NCBI RefSeq assembly: GCF_037975245.1
Contig: NC_092577.1
Span: 8,841,013 to 8,905,012 of the forward strand
Direction: 5' to 3'
Length of the DNA: 64,000 nucleotides
Source: Apostichopus japonicus
Taxonomy: Eukaryota > Echinodermata > Holothuroidea > Aspidochirotida > Stichopodidae
The translations under genes were made by a program, and so were the position numbers. Below the pieces are notes generated by a model. The model had not been told where the DNA came from, searched no databases, and worked only from the letters and a program-made list of their open reading frames with translations. Below, in pieces: positions 36,145 to 49,903 of the stretch. The stretch's first letter is position 1. The number at the start of each line of letters is the position of its first letter.

Positions 36145-37341
36145 CAGGGACGTCGCTAGAGGGGGGTGTGGGGGGGGGTGTCTCACCCCCCCCAATCTTG
36201 GTAAAAATGACGATAGTTGGACAATTTGAGTGCGACAGTCGGAATTTCCGACTGTCTGAATTTCCGACTGTCGCCAGCTTCAATTCGGAATTTCCGACTG
36301 TCGCACTCTAATTTTTCTGACTGTCGCACTCTTATTTTCATATGTTCTTGTAATTTGTGAGTGGCATAAAATTTTCGATCAAAATTGACCTTTAATCAGT
36401 CATATTTACCACGTTTTCCTCGTCACATTGAGAAATTGTATCTCACGATCCTTATACTCCACCATACAAAACTTCGTATGATTTTGAATACTCTAAAAAA
36501 AAAATACAACGTTCGCCAGCTTCAATTCGGATAATTTATGTATTAATTTTGCTATTGGGTGGGTCGACCCTGTTCGCTAGCTTAAAGTAAGTTCAGGATA
36601 TACAGGGACGTAGCCAGGGAGAGCAGGGGAGCGACTGCTCCCCCCTTTCAGTGTCGAAAAATATGTTTAAAAACTGTTGTTATTACACTGCTAATACACG
36701 GCGATAACAATATTTGTTTTTACGCCACTGCACATCTGGCTGTCTTAAAAAATATGAAAGTTTATATTGTCCATCAGTTAAGTTCGTCAAATATATTTCT
36801 GGTATATTATGTAAAAGAACATGTAAAAGAATTCAAACAGGAAACAAAATCTGCTGATAATATGATATCATATGATAATGATGAAACTGGCAACAAATTG
36901 CACCAGATCGCATCTAAGGACCTTCAATTGTTCAAAAATATCTCAAAGGGGAGGGGGACACCCCCTCCCCTTAGACCCCTCCCCCATATCAATCGCAAAA
37001 GGTGCTCCCTCTTTCAAACTCCTGGCTACGTCGTTGGGGTATACATTGTCTCTACGGTATACAATTAAAACACCAATGCTAATCTACGGAAGCTTAAAAG
37101 TGCCATCAACATAAGCAAAAACTTTGCCCCATAAGGTACAAATGTATCGAAAAAAGTTCGGAACATAAGTGCAGTCGCGAGAGATGGGGTGTCTGACTGA
37201 CACTGACCGTATCGTTGACGATTAGTGCGGGGGGGGGGGGGGTACAAGGCAGCAGTCGGAATTTTCTGGCTCCAATAACCCATCCAGTTGGAATTTCAGC
37301 CACTACACCCCCCCAATCATCAGGCCTTAGCTACGTCCCTG
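36145..37341. mobile_element. hAT-type MITE with perfect 8-bp target duplication
   Basis: The element starts CAGGGACGTCGCTA; the reverse complement of its right end is CAGGGACGTAGCTA, one mismatch in 14. The flanks are GATACAGG at 36137-36144 and again at 37342-37349, a perfect 8-bp duplication. CAGGG ends plus 8-bp duplications are the signature of the hAT superfamily. Subterminal GTCGGAATTTCCGAC repeats follow the left end (hairpin 36236-36254; copies near 36258 and 36287) with an inverted counterpart near 37252 on the right. No transposase frame is present. A second, related inverted pair lies inside (36603-37035). Confidence 0.85.
36603..37035. mobile_element. Inner CAGGGACGTAGCC inverted-repeat element, nested
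   Basis: The left end CAGGGACGTAGCCAGG and the reverse complement of the right end AACGACGTAGCCAGG bracket 433 bp containing GGGGGACACCCCCTCCCC. The flanking octamers AGGATATA and GGGGTATA agree at six of eight positions. It is a more decayed relative of the surrounding MITE. Confidence 0.55.
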
Positions 37342-37349
37342 GATACAGG

Positions 37350-39395
37350 TGAGTGGTCGGGTGCAGGAGGGGATTTATATATATTTCAAAGCAGCGATTC
37401 TTGCCCATGTCCTATTTACTCGTTGGTTGTTATGGTCTCTCTTTTGAAGAATGGGGGTGGGGGACTTGATTGAGGGGCTGCCGTATAGGTGCGTCTTGCT
37501 GTAATGTTATATACGTTGTGTTTCGGGAATTTTCAATGTTCTTACTCATGAAATAAAATAATGCTGAAGAGAAAGTTTTCATTCTTTGCTTGGATCAAGA
37601 TTACGGCCATGGATGCACCTATGCGTCAGGCCATGGTAGTCTATGATAAACAAGAAGTTATCGTGGTTATTCAAACTAGATACGTGTTTCTTGAGTTAAG
37701 TGGAAATGATCATCTGTCATATCGTCACCCGTATTGTTACTGAATCATAACCGTAAAACTAGGGACCTGCTTTTAATTATGTCAGGTGGGATATTATAGG
37801 CCTGTAAAAAGACGGCAAAACGGGAAGCTCATTGCCGGAAAATCTTGATAACTCGCGGGAAATCTCACACGCAGCAAAAAAGAAGAAAACAAGGTTAGAG
37901 AAAGAGCCAAAGAGGAAATAAAATTTAAAAAAGAGGATAAATAAAAAAATCAGAAACACTTACTAGTGTCTGGGTGTCTTTATTTCTCACTTGAAACATC
38001 CCAAAATAGCATTATAATTATTTAATACACTCAAAGGCATCGCCGCCGCAAGCACGCTGAATCTCTCAAGCCAATGTTGGAAACCTTGTTCAATTTCCCG
38101 CGAACACACTGCTGATTTCCGCCGGTGTTCGCGCAGTACCCAATTTTCCCAGGTACCTTGCCAAACAACTGTGAGCGCTTCCCTGTCTAACACCTGTTGG
38201 TGAACCTTTTTTTTTGGCACGTTTCCAAGGAACGTTTTATGTAGTACACGAGGCACAGCCCATACCATACACGCATATCACGATATCAAGGCCTCTATAG
38301 CTATGGCCATCTTTATTATGAAAGTAAACCTTGTAATAACTTATGTTTTAGGCCACTTGGAAAACGTCAACTTCGCAAAATACAATTAGTTGTGTTTTTG
38401 TAGTTACGTGAGATCCGTAACCGATAAGGTTTGGCTATTTGATATGCACTTAACTATGGTAGGATATTATTTTTTCCGTATTTTTGGAAATTCTAGAAAA
38501 TACTTTCATTTTCCCCCGCTTAACACCAGATGTGGTATTACGGTTTATTCATAAATGGGTGTACTAAAGCCTTGTTTACATGACATTAGTTGCATTTAGC
38601 ACGATATGCCAGTTTCGCGTGAATTTTTCGAAAGTGTTTTGCTCGATCTTTGGTAAAATTTGAATGGTGTACCAACTTACTTTTCGTACACAATTGGTCA
38701 TTTCTCTACTGATTTCCAGAGTTTGTATCTCCATGCAGTCAAGTGTATACGTTGTGTATTGAGTATAAATTTATCGCGAATGCAAGAAAACATGCGGGGA
38801 TTTCAAGCAGACAAATGTTTTCTTTGCGGGATTACTGAGTCAGTTGAGGGCATAGGCGGAGAAACAGGGGGGTTGGGGGGGGGGGGTTTAACCCCCCACT
38901 TTTAGCCAGTAATGTTCTGTTGTAGCCTATGTTATGTGCTCCAAATGACATAATAAATCAAATTATTGAATTTGAAATTGTTAAAGTCATTTCAACCTTT
39001 ACCTGGTAGGCTACATCAACAATTAACGAACGAAAACCGAGTTAGAATTGACCCACACATTATTTCTAGCCCCTTCCCCCCACCTTGCGCATTGGAACTC
39101 GTAGCTCATAGCGCTAACTTCACCCCACAACAGACATACACAAAATAACGTTTTGTTGCTGTTGAATAGCTTTGGAATTGTATACACTTGCCAACTTCAA
39201 CGAGGTGAAGGAAGGAACAGAAAAAGAAGAAAGAGAGAAAAGGAGAAAAGGATGGAGTGAAAATACGGCAAGAAAACGGGAAGAGAAAGAGGAACAGTGA
39301 CACAATTATTCGAATTTGTAAAGCAAACAGCATATATCACATCATATCAGTGAGCATGAAAATGGCGTTCCACAATAAACAGCCTCCAAACCATG
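37350..39395. other. Intronic stretch, nothing recognised
   Basis: No recognised gene. A minus-strand frame at 37987-38268 (93 codons) has a fairly balanced composition but matches no family I know. A GGCATAGGCGGAG phrase leads into a G12 run at 38875-38886, probably another degraded repeat end. Confidence 0.45.
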
Positions 39396-39942
39396 GGCGC
39401 AGATCCTGGTGAAGACAGCGGGACGCGTCTCCACCAACTTTTTCAGTAGTGGGGACATGATATACCGTGTCCCCACCAATTTGTCTTGACCATAGCTGCA
39501 TTTCAAGTTCCCCTGTATTGAAGTTTGGCGCAGTTTGATCCAGCATTGTACAAATGACATGCAGCAGTTCTCATTTTATTGTATTTTATCCACAGTTGTT
39601 AAATATAGGACGGAAATCGCATTTGCGGCAGTCTATATTTGTTTTCTGGGAGAGGACCCCAGACCCATCGTATATACAAAAGTCTACTTGGATTATTTGT
39701 CCCCTGATTTTCTTTCTGCAGACGCCCATGTATTTCTCCAAACTAAATTTCTAAGCCATGAGATCTAAAACTTAAGGAGGTTTAGGAGCATCATTAGGTC
39801 TGGGAAGTGTTATTTCCGGCGATCTGGGAGGTATATTTGCCAAAAAAAATCGTACGCTACGCGCGAACCCATGGTCGCGCTCCTCTTAGTATCAGAGAGC
39901 ATACACGCGTCCCCACCATTATCCAAGACTGATCTGCGCCAA
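39396..39942. repeat. Inverted-repeat element, GGCGCAGATC ends
   Basis: GGGCGCAGATC ... GGGACGCGT at 39396-39430 is matched in inverted orientation by ACGCGTCCCC ... GATCTGCGCC at 39905-39942, bracketing about 550 bp. No clear target duplication was found, so the class is unknown. Confidence 0.5.
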
Positions 39943-40660
39943 TGCTCAAAAATGTCGATGTGTGCATGTTCGGTTTGGGAAATATCTGGTATATTTTTGT
40001 TTCCTTCAACGAAATTTTTTAATTGCCGTCTGAATTTTCGAAATTCCATAACCAACATTCTTCATCATACTCGTGCAATTTTGACCCGTCTGTTAGGGTT
40101 TGAAGGAGTTTTTTCTATATCGGTTGTCCATAGATGATATTTTGTGCAATATTATGGGTATGTTTTGAAGTGAATTTATTCACGAGAATTGTGAATTTTT
40201 AAATTCTGAACAGTGGAGCTGACGGATACTGTGGGCCGCGATGGAGAATCACCTACAAAAGCAATGATCCACAGGATATGTGATGAAGTCGAACATGATG
40301 TGTGACTGGTGACAATCTTCAAAAAGGTTATAGATGAGAAAAAAAAGTATTTGGAAATACTTGGTTTTCAGGCAAAAGTGTACATATGGTTAGTCAGTTT
40401 CAAGCCCGAGAAGTGCCATTTCCGGTGATCTGGGGTACCAAAACCAGAATTTGCTTGTACGCTGCGCGCCAACCAATGGTGAAGCTCTACTTAGATAGTA
40501 ATAGGCGCCCCAGGGTTAGAAAATCCTGCATACGCCCCTGGTTAAATGCAGCTTTTCAAGGCCTGGGCAGTGCCATTTACTGCAATCTGGGAGGCAATAT
40601 TTGCCAACAGATTCTTGTGCACTTCGCGCCAACTTATGGTGGCGCTCCACTTAGATAATG
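39806..40660 (+). repeat. Three diverged direct copies of an ~85-bp repeat
   Basis: Copies at about 39806-39889, 40410-40497 and 40564-40656 share the order TTTCCGGCGATCTGGGAGG, then GCGCGAACC-like and ATGGTCGCGCTCC-like phrases ending in CTTAGATA. The second and third are spaced by about 155 bp. A C15 run (40702-40716) follows. Confidence 0.7.
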
Positions 40661-41163
40661 AGCCAGCAGTTATAACTTTTTATTTCATCAATGGCCTGCA
40701 ACCCCCCCCCCCCCCCACTTCTGACAAGATATCTCCGCCACTGGTTGAGGGAATACCGCACCTTAGAGAGAACACTGAACTGAATTCAAATTCATACGAC
40801 AGAAAACGTTTACTTATTAACATACAATATAAATTTTTAAAAATGTGGAATGGAAATATTGTTCAAAACATTTCCGGCGAGGCTAATGTTTTACAGCAAC
40901 CTTCCCGCGCTGTGCCGTGGGTGTCAGTGTGACATTGATATTGCCCTTGTGAGTGGTTTGGGGACACATCATTACTCGTTATATTGTGACTAAAATTGCG
41001 AGCACGCAGAACTTTTCGTAGGTAGTGTGATGCACTGCTTGTCAACATGTGGTTGTCATTTTAGGAAGTTTCGATATTACTTGCATGTGAATGAGTGTGA
41101 AGTGAGGAGTGGTTTTCTCGTGCGCTTTGATAGGGGTAGTCGGGTAGGCCCACACGTCAACAA

Positions 41164-43841
41164 AATGGCTTCACATGATCAGCCTAGATCTAAACAAACA
41201 ACAAAATGTGGCTATTGCAATGTCACCAGGAGACGAGACCGGTAAAAGAAACACACGGAGGAAAAACACTCTGGATGCACGATGAAGGATAAACATGCAG
41301 TTCAAAGTCGGAATTTAATGGATATGCCAGGCCTTAGAAGCAAACATGATGACGAAGAAGGAGGGAAACGGAAATCTGAAGATACCTATGAAGAGTGAAG
41401 AAAACGGGCCAAACAACAGAGTGATGAGATTGAGGATTGTGAAATCATGGGAATGGAAACAGACATACCTATTGATGATAGCGATGGAACTCAGAATCAG
41501 AGCACCAGCTTGACTGTGAGCGATGATCCAAGAACTAGTATTGGTAGGCCTGCATGTAGTGCAAGCAATCAGGTGTCAAATATATCAGCCAAGTTGGACC
41601 AAGTCCTTGAAAAGCTTTCAAAACTTGAAGTTGGCAGCCTGAAATCTAACGATAAGCGTCGAGAACCCACTGCAGATTATACTGAAGAAATAGAGGCGCT
41701 ACAAGTTCTACTGCAAGCAAGCAAGAGTATTCGTCGGTTATGTGATTTGGCCGGGTTGACATCCGACGAAGACAACAATACTTTATATTGTGATGTTTGC
41801 TGCTCAGCGAGTAGTGTCAAAGCGCGCTGGATCGGGTAATTTCTAGTATAACTTTTCCAATGGAGTAGATTTTACAAATCATCCTCAACCAACCGAATTC
41901 AGCAACTTGAAGCGATCTCTTGCTAGACATGCATGCTCAAAGGCACACGTTCATAATTTACAGATACAACATGACGAAAACGAAAAGTTGCAATTAACCT
42001 CGCAAACAAGAGCAAGCTGTGGGTGTCACCCTAGGCAAACAGTCACATCGGTTGTTAAAATATTGTCGCCCCTTCGCTGACTATGAGGTTAACTTGAAAC
42101 TTCTCTCAGATGCGAAAGTGAAAATCGGCAACGTAAATCACTCGCGTCAATTTCCCTCCCAAATGAGACCTTGTTTCGCCGATGCCATTGATAACCAGAT
42201 AAAAAATTACATATCTGCGCCATTAAATGCAACCAAGGCTCGACCTCCATTTGGACTAGTTGCAGATAAACTGACAGCCAGGCGACGGACAGGCCAAATG
42301 TATGCGGGAATATTATTCACGCCTGGTATGGAGGCTCTCTTAAGTCCAGTTTTACTTGGCGTGACGTCGGTGAAAAAACGTCATGGACAGGGGATTACAG
42401 ATGATATCGCTGCTGTATTTCTGTTCAGAGTATTCAATCGACAACGACCAGCTGGCGGGTTTCGGCTTTGATGGCCAGTATTTCCATCTAGGTGTTCATA
42501 CCAAATTAAAAGAAAAACTAAATTTGGATGAGAACGTCGGCTTTACATGGGACCCGGCTCACCTTCTTGAACTCGCAGATAAGGACACCAGAAAAGAATG
42601 TGAATGGATAGACGAAACCTGTAACAGCATTTCATCCATTTTGTCAAAATTCTCCTTCGGTAAAACTTTTGAACAGGCCATAGACAAGGCCAGAGAACTT
42701 CAGCTCGACTTCAAGGCACCACTATGGTTTAGCGAGACCAGATTCGCTGCATATGCCCACGGTGTATTCAAAAACTTCATTGAGAACTATCAGGTAGTTC
42801 GTCAGGTTCTTGAAAAAGTGGCAGAGGGTGACGATCAGCGGGAACCGGATGCATGTGATCTTCTCCGTAGGGTAAGGGACATAGTCGTTGTGGTCAACTT
42901 GCTATCATGTTGCGACTTTTACAGCATCATAGGTAAACTCAATAAAACATTGCAACTAGTCAACGTCCTAATCTGGTCGAAATTAAATGCAGTTGAAGAG
43001 TTTCTTCAAGCCTTGCAGGACTTCATCCACAAAGGAAAAGATGCACTTCTCACGTACCGAATGTATGAAGCAGATCTGCAAAAATGCATTTTCAAAACTC
43101 ATCCAGTCCTTCTCTCTGATGTAGGAATAAATATGCCATTACGACAAACTAGGTCCCGTGGTGCAGATGATGAGCATGAAGAACCTGATTTAGAAACCAA
43201 ATTAAATCATCTCCTGCAAAACAGCGCATCTTTATCAGATCACATGACCACAAACATGAATACCCGCTTCACTCCCGAGTTCATTGCCGAAATTAAGGAG
43301 AAAGAGAAGGCAGCCTCCCTATGGCCTATTCTGTTACGGGCGCGAAAAGTGACAAACGAGTCTGACATGTTGTCTTCTTCTGATGTACGAACTCTGACAT
43401 GTATGCATCCTGCGGGGCACACGGGAGGAGATTCACAATTTGTGTTTAAACTTGTACCGCAATCGCAAAACCTTAGATGATGTTAGCACAACACCTTATG
43501 ATAAAGTTGAACTTGTTGCAAAAATATTTTGCAGCAGCCCCCCAGAAAGCATCGTAGAGAGCATGGGGAGTATCATTGAGAAAATATGTAGTGTTCGTGG
43601 TGGGTCGAAAACTTCGACCAATAAACGTGATGTGAAAGACATTTCCGATGAGTTAAAAATTCACTGGAAGGGACCTTATATCAGTAATTGTCACAAGATT
43701 GTGATTCAAGCATTGCAAATTCACTTCAAGGGTGGATGTTGGTACTTCATGACATTTGATGTGCGTTCAAAGCTACACAAAGTGTCAAAGGTCGTGGACA
43801 GAATAAATGCAACAAAACCAAAACTCTTATATATGGTTTAG
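41164..43841 (+). pseudogene. Decayed hAT-like transposase-derived gene
   Basis: A start at 41164 (MASHDQPRSK) leads into a C2H2-type finger (CGYC ... H ... H), a low-complexity stretch, and a second Cys/His cluster (CDVCC ... NLKRSLARHACSKAHVHNL, about 41785-41955) of BED/TTF type. Then follow a DUF4371/KIAA1586-like core (FGLVADKLTARRRTGQMYAG; GFGFDGQYFHLGV; WDPAHLLELADKDTRK; WFSETRFAAYAHGVF) and a C-terminus with SPPESIVESMGSIIEKI. This resembles animal hAT-derived proteins; the assignment is by recognition, not alignment. Lesions: TAA 41243, TGA 41396, TAA 41837, frameshifts near 42015, 42420 and 43435. I did not find flanking CAGGG-type ends or an 8-bp duplication. It lies in intron B-C of the LRR gene. 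An AATAATAAAG near 44010 may be its old polyadenylation signal. Confidence 0.7.
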
Positions 43842-45222
43842 TATGGACCAACGGAATTACAAGTTGCTACTGAGAAACAGGAAACAAGTTAAGAATATTG
43901 AAACTTTTACACAATCAGTTTTGTTTTTATTACGTTTATTTAGTCTTGATCAGAAATAGTTTTGAAGAAGTGTAAAGTCTGCTCAGTTTGATTGATCCAA
44001 CACAATATAATAATAAAGGCTTACTGGGCGTCCTTTTTTAAATGATTTTTATTTCATTTGTTCTATTTTTATCGTGAACCATATTCCCTTTATCCCTCTG
44101 GTCCAAGCCATGCGGCACACTGTGCATAAAAACTCATGGGATCCACAGCGCACTCGAATGCTAAAATACACGTGCTCGCTCCAGCTCCACTAATGTGTAG
44201 AGATCAGTGGCTCACTTGCATCGCATGTAACTTTACGATGCTTGTTTACATTACACAATGATAATTGATGTGGTACAATGTGACAGCCGGGGTATAGATT
44301 TATAATAAATTATTATCAGATATATAAGATTAAAAGATTATTATCAGATATATAAGATTATAAGATATAAGATATTATCAGATATATGATATCGTAATAA
44401 CACGATGTTAGATTATACATAACTTCCTCTTCCATATAAGGTACTAGTAGAGAGATTGATGTATATAGTCTTAATACAGTTAAAAACAAACATACCTAAG
44501 GAAGTGACTAAAAACAAGAAATATTAACCTTAGTTTACACAACTGACATACTCTCATGACATTGGAAATGTGATCACGTGATTATGACGATGATTTGTCT
44601 AGGATTGTAGCTCCATAAGTCCAAATACTATTTTTCTATTATCAACATTTGAATTATTGACTTTCATGATCTGTAATGACGTCACTGATGTTGAGGTTTC
44701 TCTGATCAGTTCATCGTCTCATGGATGATTATTCTTGATCTGAAAATCGAATACTCGACTATCATGATTTGTCTTCTTAATTTAGTTCAAGATTTACTCC
44801 TATTTGAGTTGATTCACATGTGTTATGTAGGATAAGTGTACAACTGATCAGTTATGCTAATGTGATGACAACAATTCTAACCTGATTGGTTATGTAACTA
44901 AGAGGATATTGGTTGTAAACTAATGAGGTAATAAACCGAGATTAAAATGATAGTAAACTGATCGGTATTCTTACTGAGATATAATGATTGTACTGATCAG
45001 ATATATTACTGAGATGATAATGATAGTAAACTGATAAGATAAAACTTAAGGGAATCAACCAGATTGATTTCTCAGCTGATATGAGGGTATCATCGAGGGC
45101 CAACATAAATCCGGTGAATATAATGTTTAATATTTCATTCCAGCCCCCCCCCCCACCCTCCAAAAATAAAGGATTTAAATTGCACTTGCATTTTCATCAA
45201 TTTCGTTCATTGTATTCATCAG
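43842..45222. other. Intronic stretch with local repeats
   Basis: Contains a short tandem array of ATTATCAGATATATAAGATT-type units (about 44310-44395), a weakly repeated GATAATGATAGTAAACTGAT segment (about 44940-45040) and a C11 run (45144-45154). No gene seen; it ends in the pyrimidine-rich acceptor of exon C. Confidence 0.5.
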
Positions 45223-45274
45223 TATGGAACTATGGAGCTGTTGATGATTGTCGCCTGAATCTACAGACCGGCAG
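45223..45274 (+). CDS. LRR gene exon C (52 bp)
   Basis: Bounded by TTGTATTCATCAG and GTAAGA. Entered in the phase left by exon B it is open and reads VWNYGAVDDCRLNLQTG(R), which continues the RNVK end of exon B plausibly (RNVKV-W...LNLQTGR). The other frames contain stops. It leaves two bases (AG). Three successive exons whose splice phases and sense agree across 19 kb make chance unlikely. Confidence 0.5.
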
Positions 45275-46417
<1,143 letters not shown>

Positions 46418-48180
46418 ACTGACATAAATGTGTGGTCCCAGTTGGATTATATACAAACGGGCGGATCTGGTTGAAGCTTGAAACAAAGAAACTAGTTTGT
46501 TTTTGAGGTACATTTCATCAATTTGCTGTACTTTAACATACTAGCAAAATGAAAGGAGAGGTGCCAATTAAAAGTTTAACTAAAAGATAATATTTAACTT
46601 TCAAGAAACGTCTTTGTGTACCATATTCTGTATGTACAGTACTATGAATAAGCAGAATCATTATGATACAAAAAATGGCAACGGTGAATCTGAGCTAATA
46701 ATGGTTTAAAATATTTGCATTATTTCTTTCGTCTGTTGAATAACTACTGTGTTTAAAATCGGTTTTTGGTGGAGCCTGGGCCAGATAGGGGGAGAGGTGT
46801 GGTGTTCAAAGTAACTGGTAATGTGGTTGATTTTTAAACAATTACCACCCGGTCAATTAACTGTATCTTCATAATTATATTTAAACGCTGACGATACTAT
46901 AATGCAACATCCTGGCCTTGTATCCTCACATGGTTCCTATTGTTATTATTACTCTTTCCATCAGAACTATTCAATATGTATGTATCTTACAGTATAAGTG
47001 TATCTTATATTAAAAAAAACACCCTTATTCCTGATTCCGAGCCGAGTCCTAGGCTACTTGGTCAAAGTATGGCACTCTCGAGTCCGAACAGAGTTCTAAA
47101 GAGTATATGAGCAACCCAAACAAAGTCCGAGACCAGTCAGTACATAGAGATAATGCAATACTGAGCTCACATAGTTTCTGAGAAATATACAGAGCGTATT
47201 GGTTACTATAACAAACTCCTAATTTCCAAATTAACAAACCGTCAACCCTTCCTGGTCTAAATTTGCCTAAGATGGAACACAGAATGAGACAAAGAGAGTA
47301 GCCTTATATGAAAAAACATATGTTTACCACTTAGCAATGCGTTTTCCTGTTGATACATGTATAATGTTATGGGTATAATAGTTTTGTAATGTATACTGCA
47401 TATGTATGTTTTATTTAAGAAATAATTGCAATGTGTACTGTCTTTACACTGCAATGACTAAAGGATTATTGAAGGGTTAATATAATTCCAAGACATTTCA
47501 TGAAATTTGTCAACAATAACAGATCTACACAGATCTCTAATATATTTAAACTATCGTTATCTTTCCTTGTTACTGCTCTTCGAGATTTTATCTTTCAACT
47601 GCATCTCCGTAACTTTCATGGATATCATTAAAGGATGGCTCACGGTATATTCGATAGCAACATATCATATAAGATGGAGTGGGGTGGGAGGGGGAGAGTA
47701 ACCAAAATACTGATTCATGGGATATTCAAGATTAAACATTGTTAGTACATGACATCGATTCAACCACGGGGATAATATAAATAGTTCTATCGTTGAATAC
47801 TGCCCTCTTTTCCTTCTCGTTATCCTCTCGCCCATGGTATCCATCTGATCATATCAGTAAGAAGTTAATCATTATGACGTCATTCAGTGTTTAATGGTTT
47901 TACTCAGTGTTTGGTAACGGGTTTAAAGCTAATGTTATCTTCTCTATAAATCTGATGTGTTTATTTATGTTATTAAGTCCGTGCATCTTACAGTGACGAG
48001 TCTGTCTCCTATATTGACTTAAGTGTGCTCAATACAGATGTGCGTTAACCTGCCAGGAAGTCTACTGCGATATTTGGGAACATATATCATTCTAACTTAT
48101 ACATTTTTTGCTTCGCCTTGTCATATTTACCTAAATACAATTTTAAAATCTCATGATAATAAACTTTCTCTTCCTTTCAG
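46418..48180. other. Intronic stretch, nothing recognised
   Basis: AT-rich. A patch at 47030-47130 repeats AGTCCGAG/GAGTCC phrases (seen at 47040, 47075, 47090, 47125) and may be a degraded repeat. An exon joining the phase of exon C to the acidic frame of exons D and E could be hidden here; I did not find one. Confidence 0.4.
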
Positions 48181-48216
48181 GCTTGCGACGGGTGGGGAAA
48201 TCTACCAGGAGAGGAG
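48181..48216 (+). CDS. Candidate LRR gene exon D (36 bp)
   Basis: Bounded by CTCTTCCTTTCAG and GTAAAA. In phase 0 it reads ACDGWGNLPGEE; in the phase inherited directly from exon C it reads (R)LATGGEIYQER. Both are open. Length is a multiple of three, so it can be skipped or included without changing frame. Phase 0 gives the more protein-like result together with exons E and F. Confidence 0.4.
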
Positions 48217-49858
48217 GTAAAAGAGACTTAGACTTAGTTTCTGTTATTTGGTAACGGTAATTTAGTAACAGGCAGGAGGTGTCAAGTACTGAGTACAAAA
48301 GAAATAAGACCAATGAGTATTATAATTTGATTCTCATCAGGCAGGAAAGATTTATAACTAATGTGTATCGAAAAGGGAATTTACATTTATATCACGTACT
48401 GCTGATAGCACTGTTCTCAATGTCAAGTTTAGATACTGCCTAAATAATCTTCCTTCCGCACACAAAGAAATGCTAAATAAAGAAACGGATAGACTTTCAA
48501 TTACTACAAGATTTAGGTAGATTGTTTAAAAAATAAATGTCTAAAACTAGACTATGTTACCCAAAGTTGGATGGAAATATAAATTAGCCCATCTCTGCAT
48601 GGACGTCTTTGGTCCATCAACTTTCTTCTGCAGAGTTTTAGAAGTCATTCATCGTTTATAAGTTGTAATACATCTTGATATATTGCGTATATAGACATCT
48701 TTGACATAACTGTAAGGTGTAACCACGGTGATGCAGGAACAATAATGATTAATTAGATCTGTAGCTATTTTCACGTTCATGGATAAAGGAAGCACATTAC
48801 TAGTGGATGTCGAACATTGCACTTTCAAAAACGTTTAAAATATTGTCATATACAGCTGCAATTTTCACCCTTCAACGTCCGGATTGCAATCGTTATTAAT
48901 AAAGAATCGCTATATTGTTACTGTACAGAGAAACTAACCATATAATAAGAAATATAAAGTAGGTAATTCGTGTTTTACGAGACATTCATTCATTATTTTT
49001 CAGAATAGCGATATGATAATATAAATACACAAACCTTTCATCGTTTTCCTTTATTTCTGCAACTCATATGGGAAATGTTAGATTTATGTCCATTTTAAAG
49101 GCAAAACAATAGAGTGAACATGAGCAGTTAAAACAACTATATCTGTCAAATAATTTGCAACACGTGACACCAAACCTGATTCACTTTCGTATGTTCTACA
49201 ATGTGCGACAATTTCAACTATTATTGATATCTCGTTTCAAGCAAAAGTACGTCAAATTTCTCATTATTCCATCTCTTTTCCCCATTTTCGCTACCTGTAT
49301 ATTTATGGCAATGTGTAACCTCCGTCCTTCTCCCATAGATATATACAACATACATATCAGCCTAATTTAAAGTATTTAAAGGTAGGCACTGCCACTAGCC
49401 TGCTAGGTGACTTTACTTTTCTTTTTTAAATTTATATCCAGCAACAACGAAAGTAACTAACATGACTTTCAAAATTATCAATAAGGAGGCCCTGTTTAGA
49501 ATTAACATTCCCATCAATATGAGATGACTTTACCGTGCGTTAAATATGCTTGACGTCATTGAAGAAGTTATCGCATATCTGCAACTTTACTCATTTGGTT
49601 ATTTGTATTTGGAGGAAACGGAAACTCGCAATACTTGAATTTGTTGCAATCTTGTAATTGTTTGTCTCTATATAATGTTGGAAGTGAGTTCTAAATGGGT
49701 GTTCAATGCTCCTCCAAATAAATTTTTGAGTCTCAAAAGTTTTAAAATCAGTATTTTCGATGTACGTGGAGGACTGGCTAAGGGATATAGCGCACTTTAA
49801 TAAGGATGACCTTTGTTTTATTAAGTAATGTATTATTATTTGTTTCTCTTTCTTGCAG
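48217..49858. other. Intronic stretch, nothing recognised
   Basis: AT-rich sequence without recognised elements; it ends in the strong acceptor TTTCTCTTTCTTGCAG before exon E. Confidence 0.5.
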
Positions 49859-49903
49859 GGTTACAGAGCCTACAGTTCATCGGAAGATGATACGGATGAA
49901 GAA
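49859..49903 (+). CDS. Candidate LRR gene exon E (45 bp), acidic
   Basis: Bounded by TTTCTTGCAG and GTAAGA, both strong. Phase 0 reads GYRAYSSSEDDTDEE, a serine/acidic tail; the alternative phase reads (R)VTEPTVHRKMIRMK. Like exon D it is a multiple of three. Confidence 0.45.

Noticed and set aside
39106-39333. Phe/Ser-rich minus-strand frames
   Set aside because: Arise from a purine-rich low-complexity tract (GAAGGAAGG/AAAGAAG) read in antisense.
49376-49400. TTTAAAGGTAGGCAC as another TTAAAGG MITE end
   Set aside because: No inverted counterpart found within about 1 kb.
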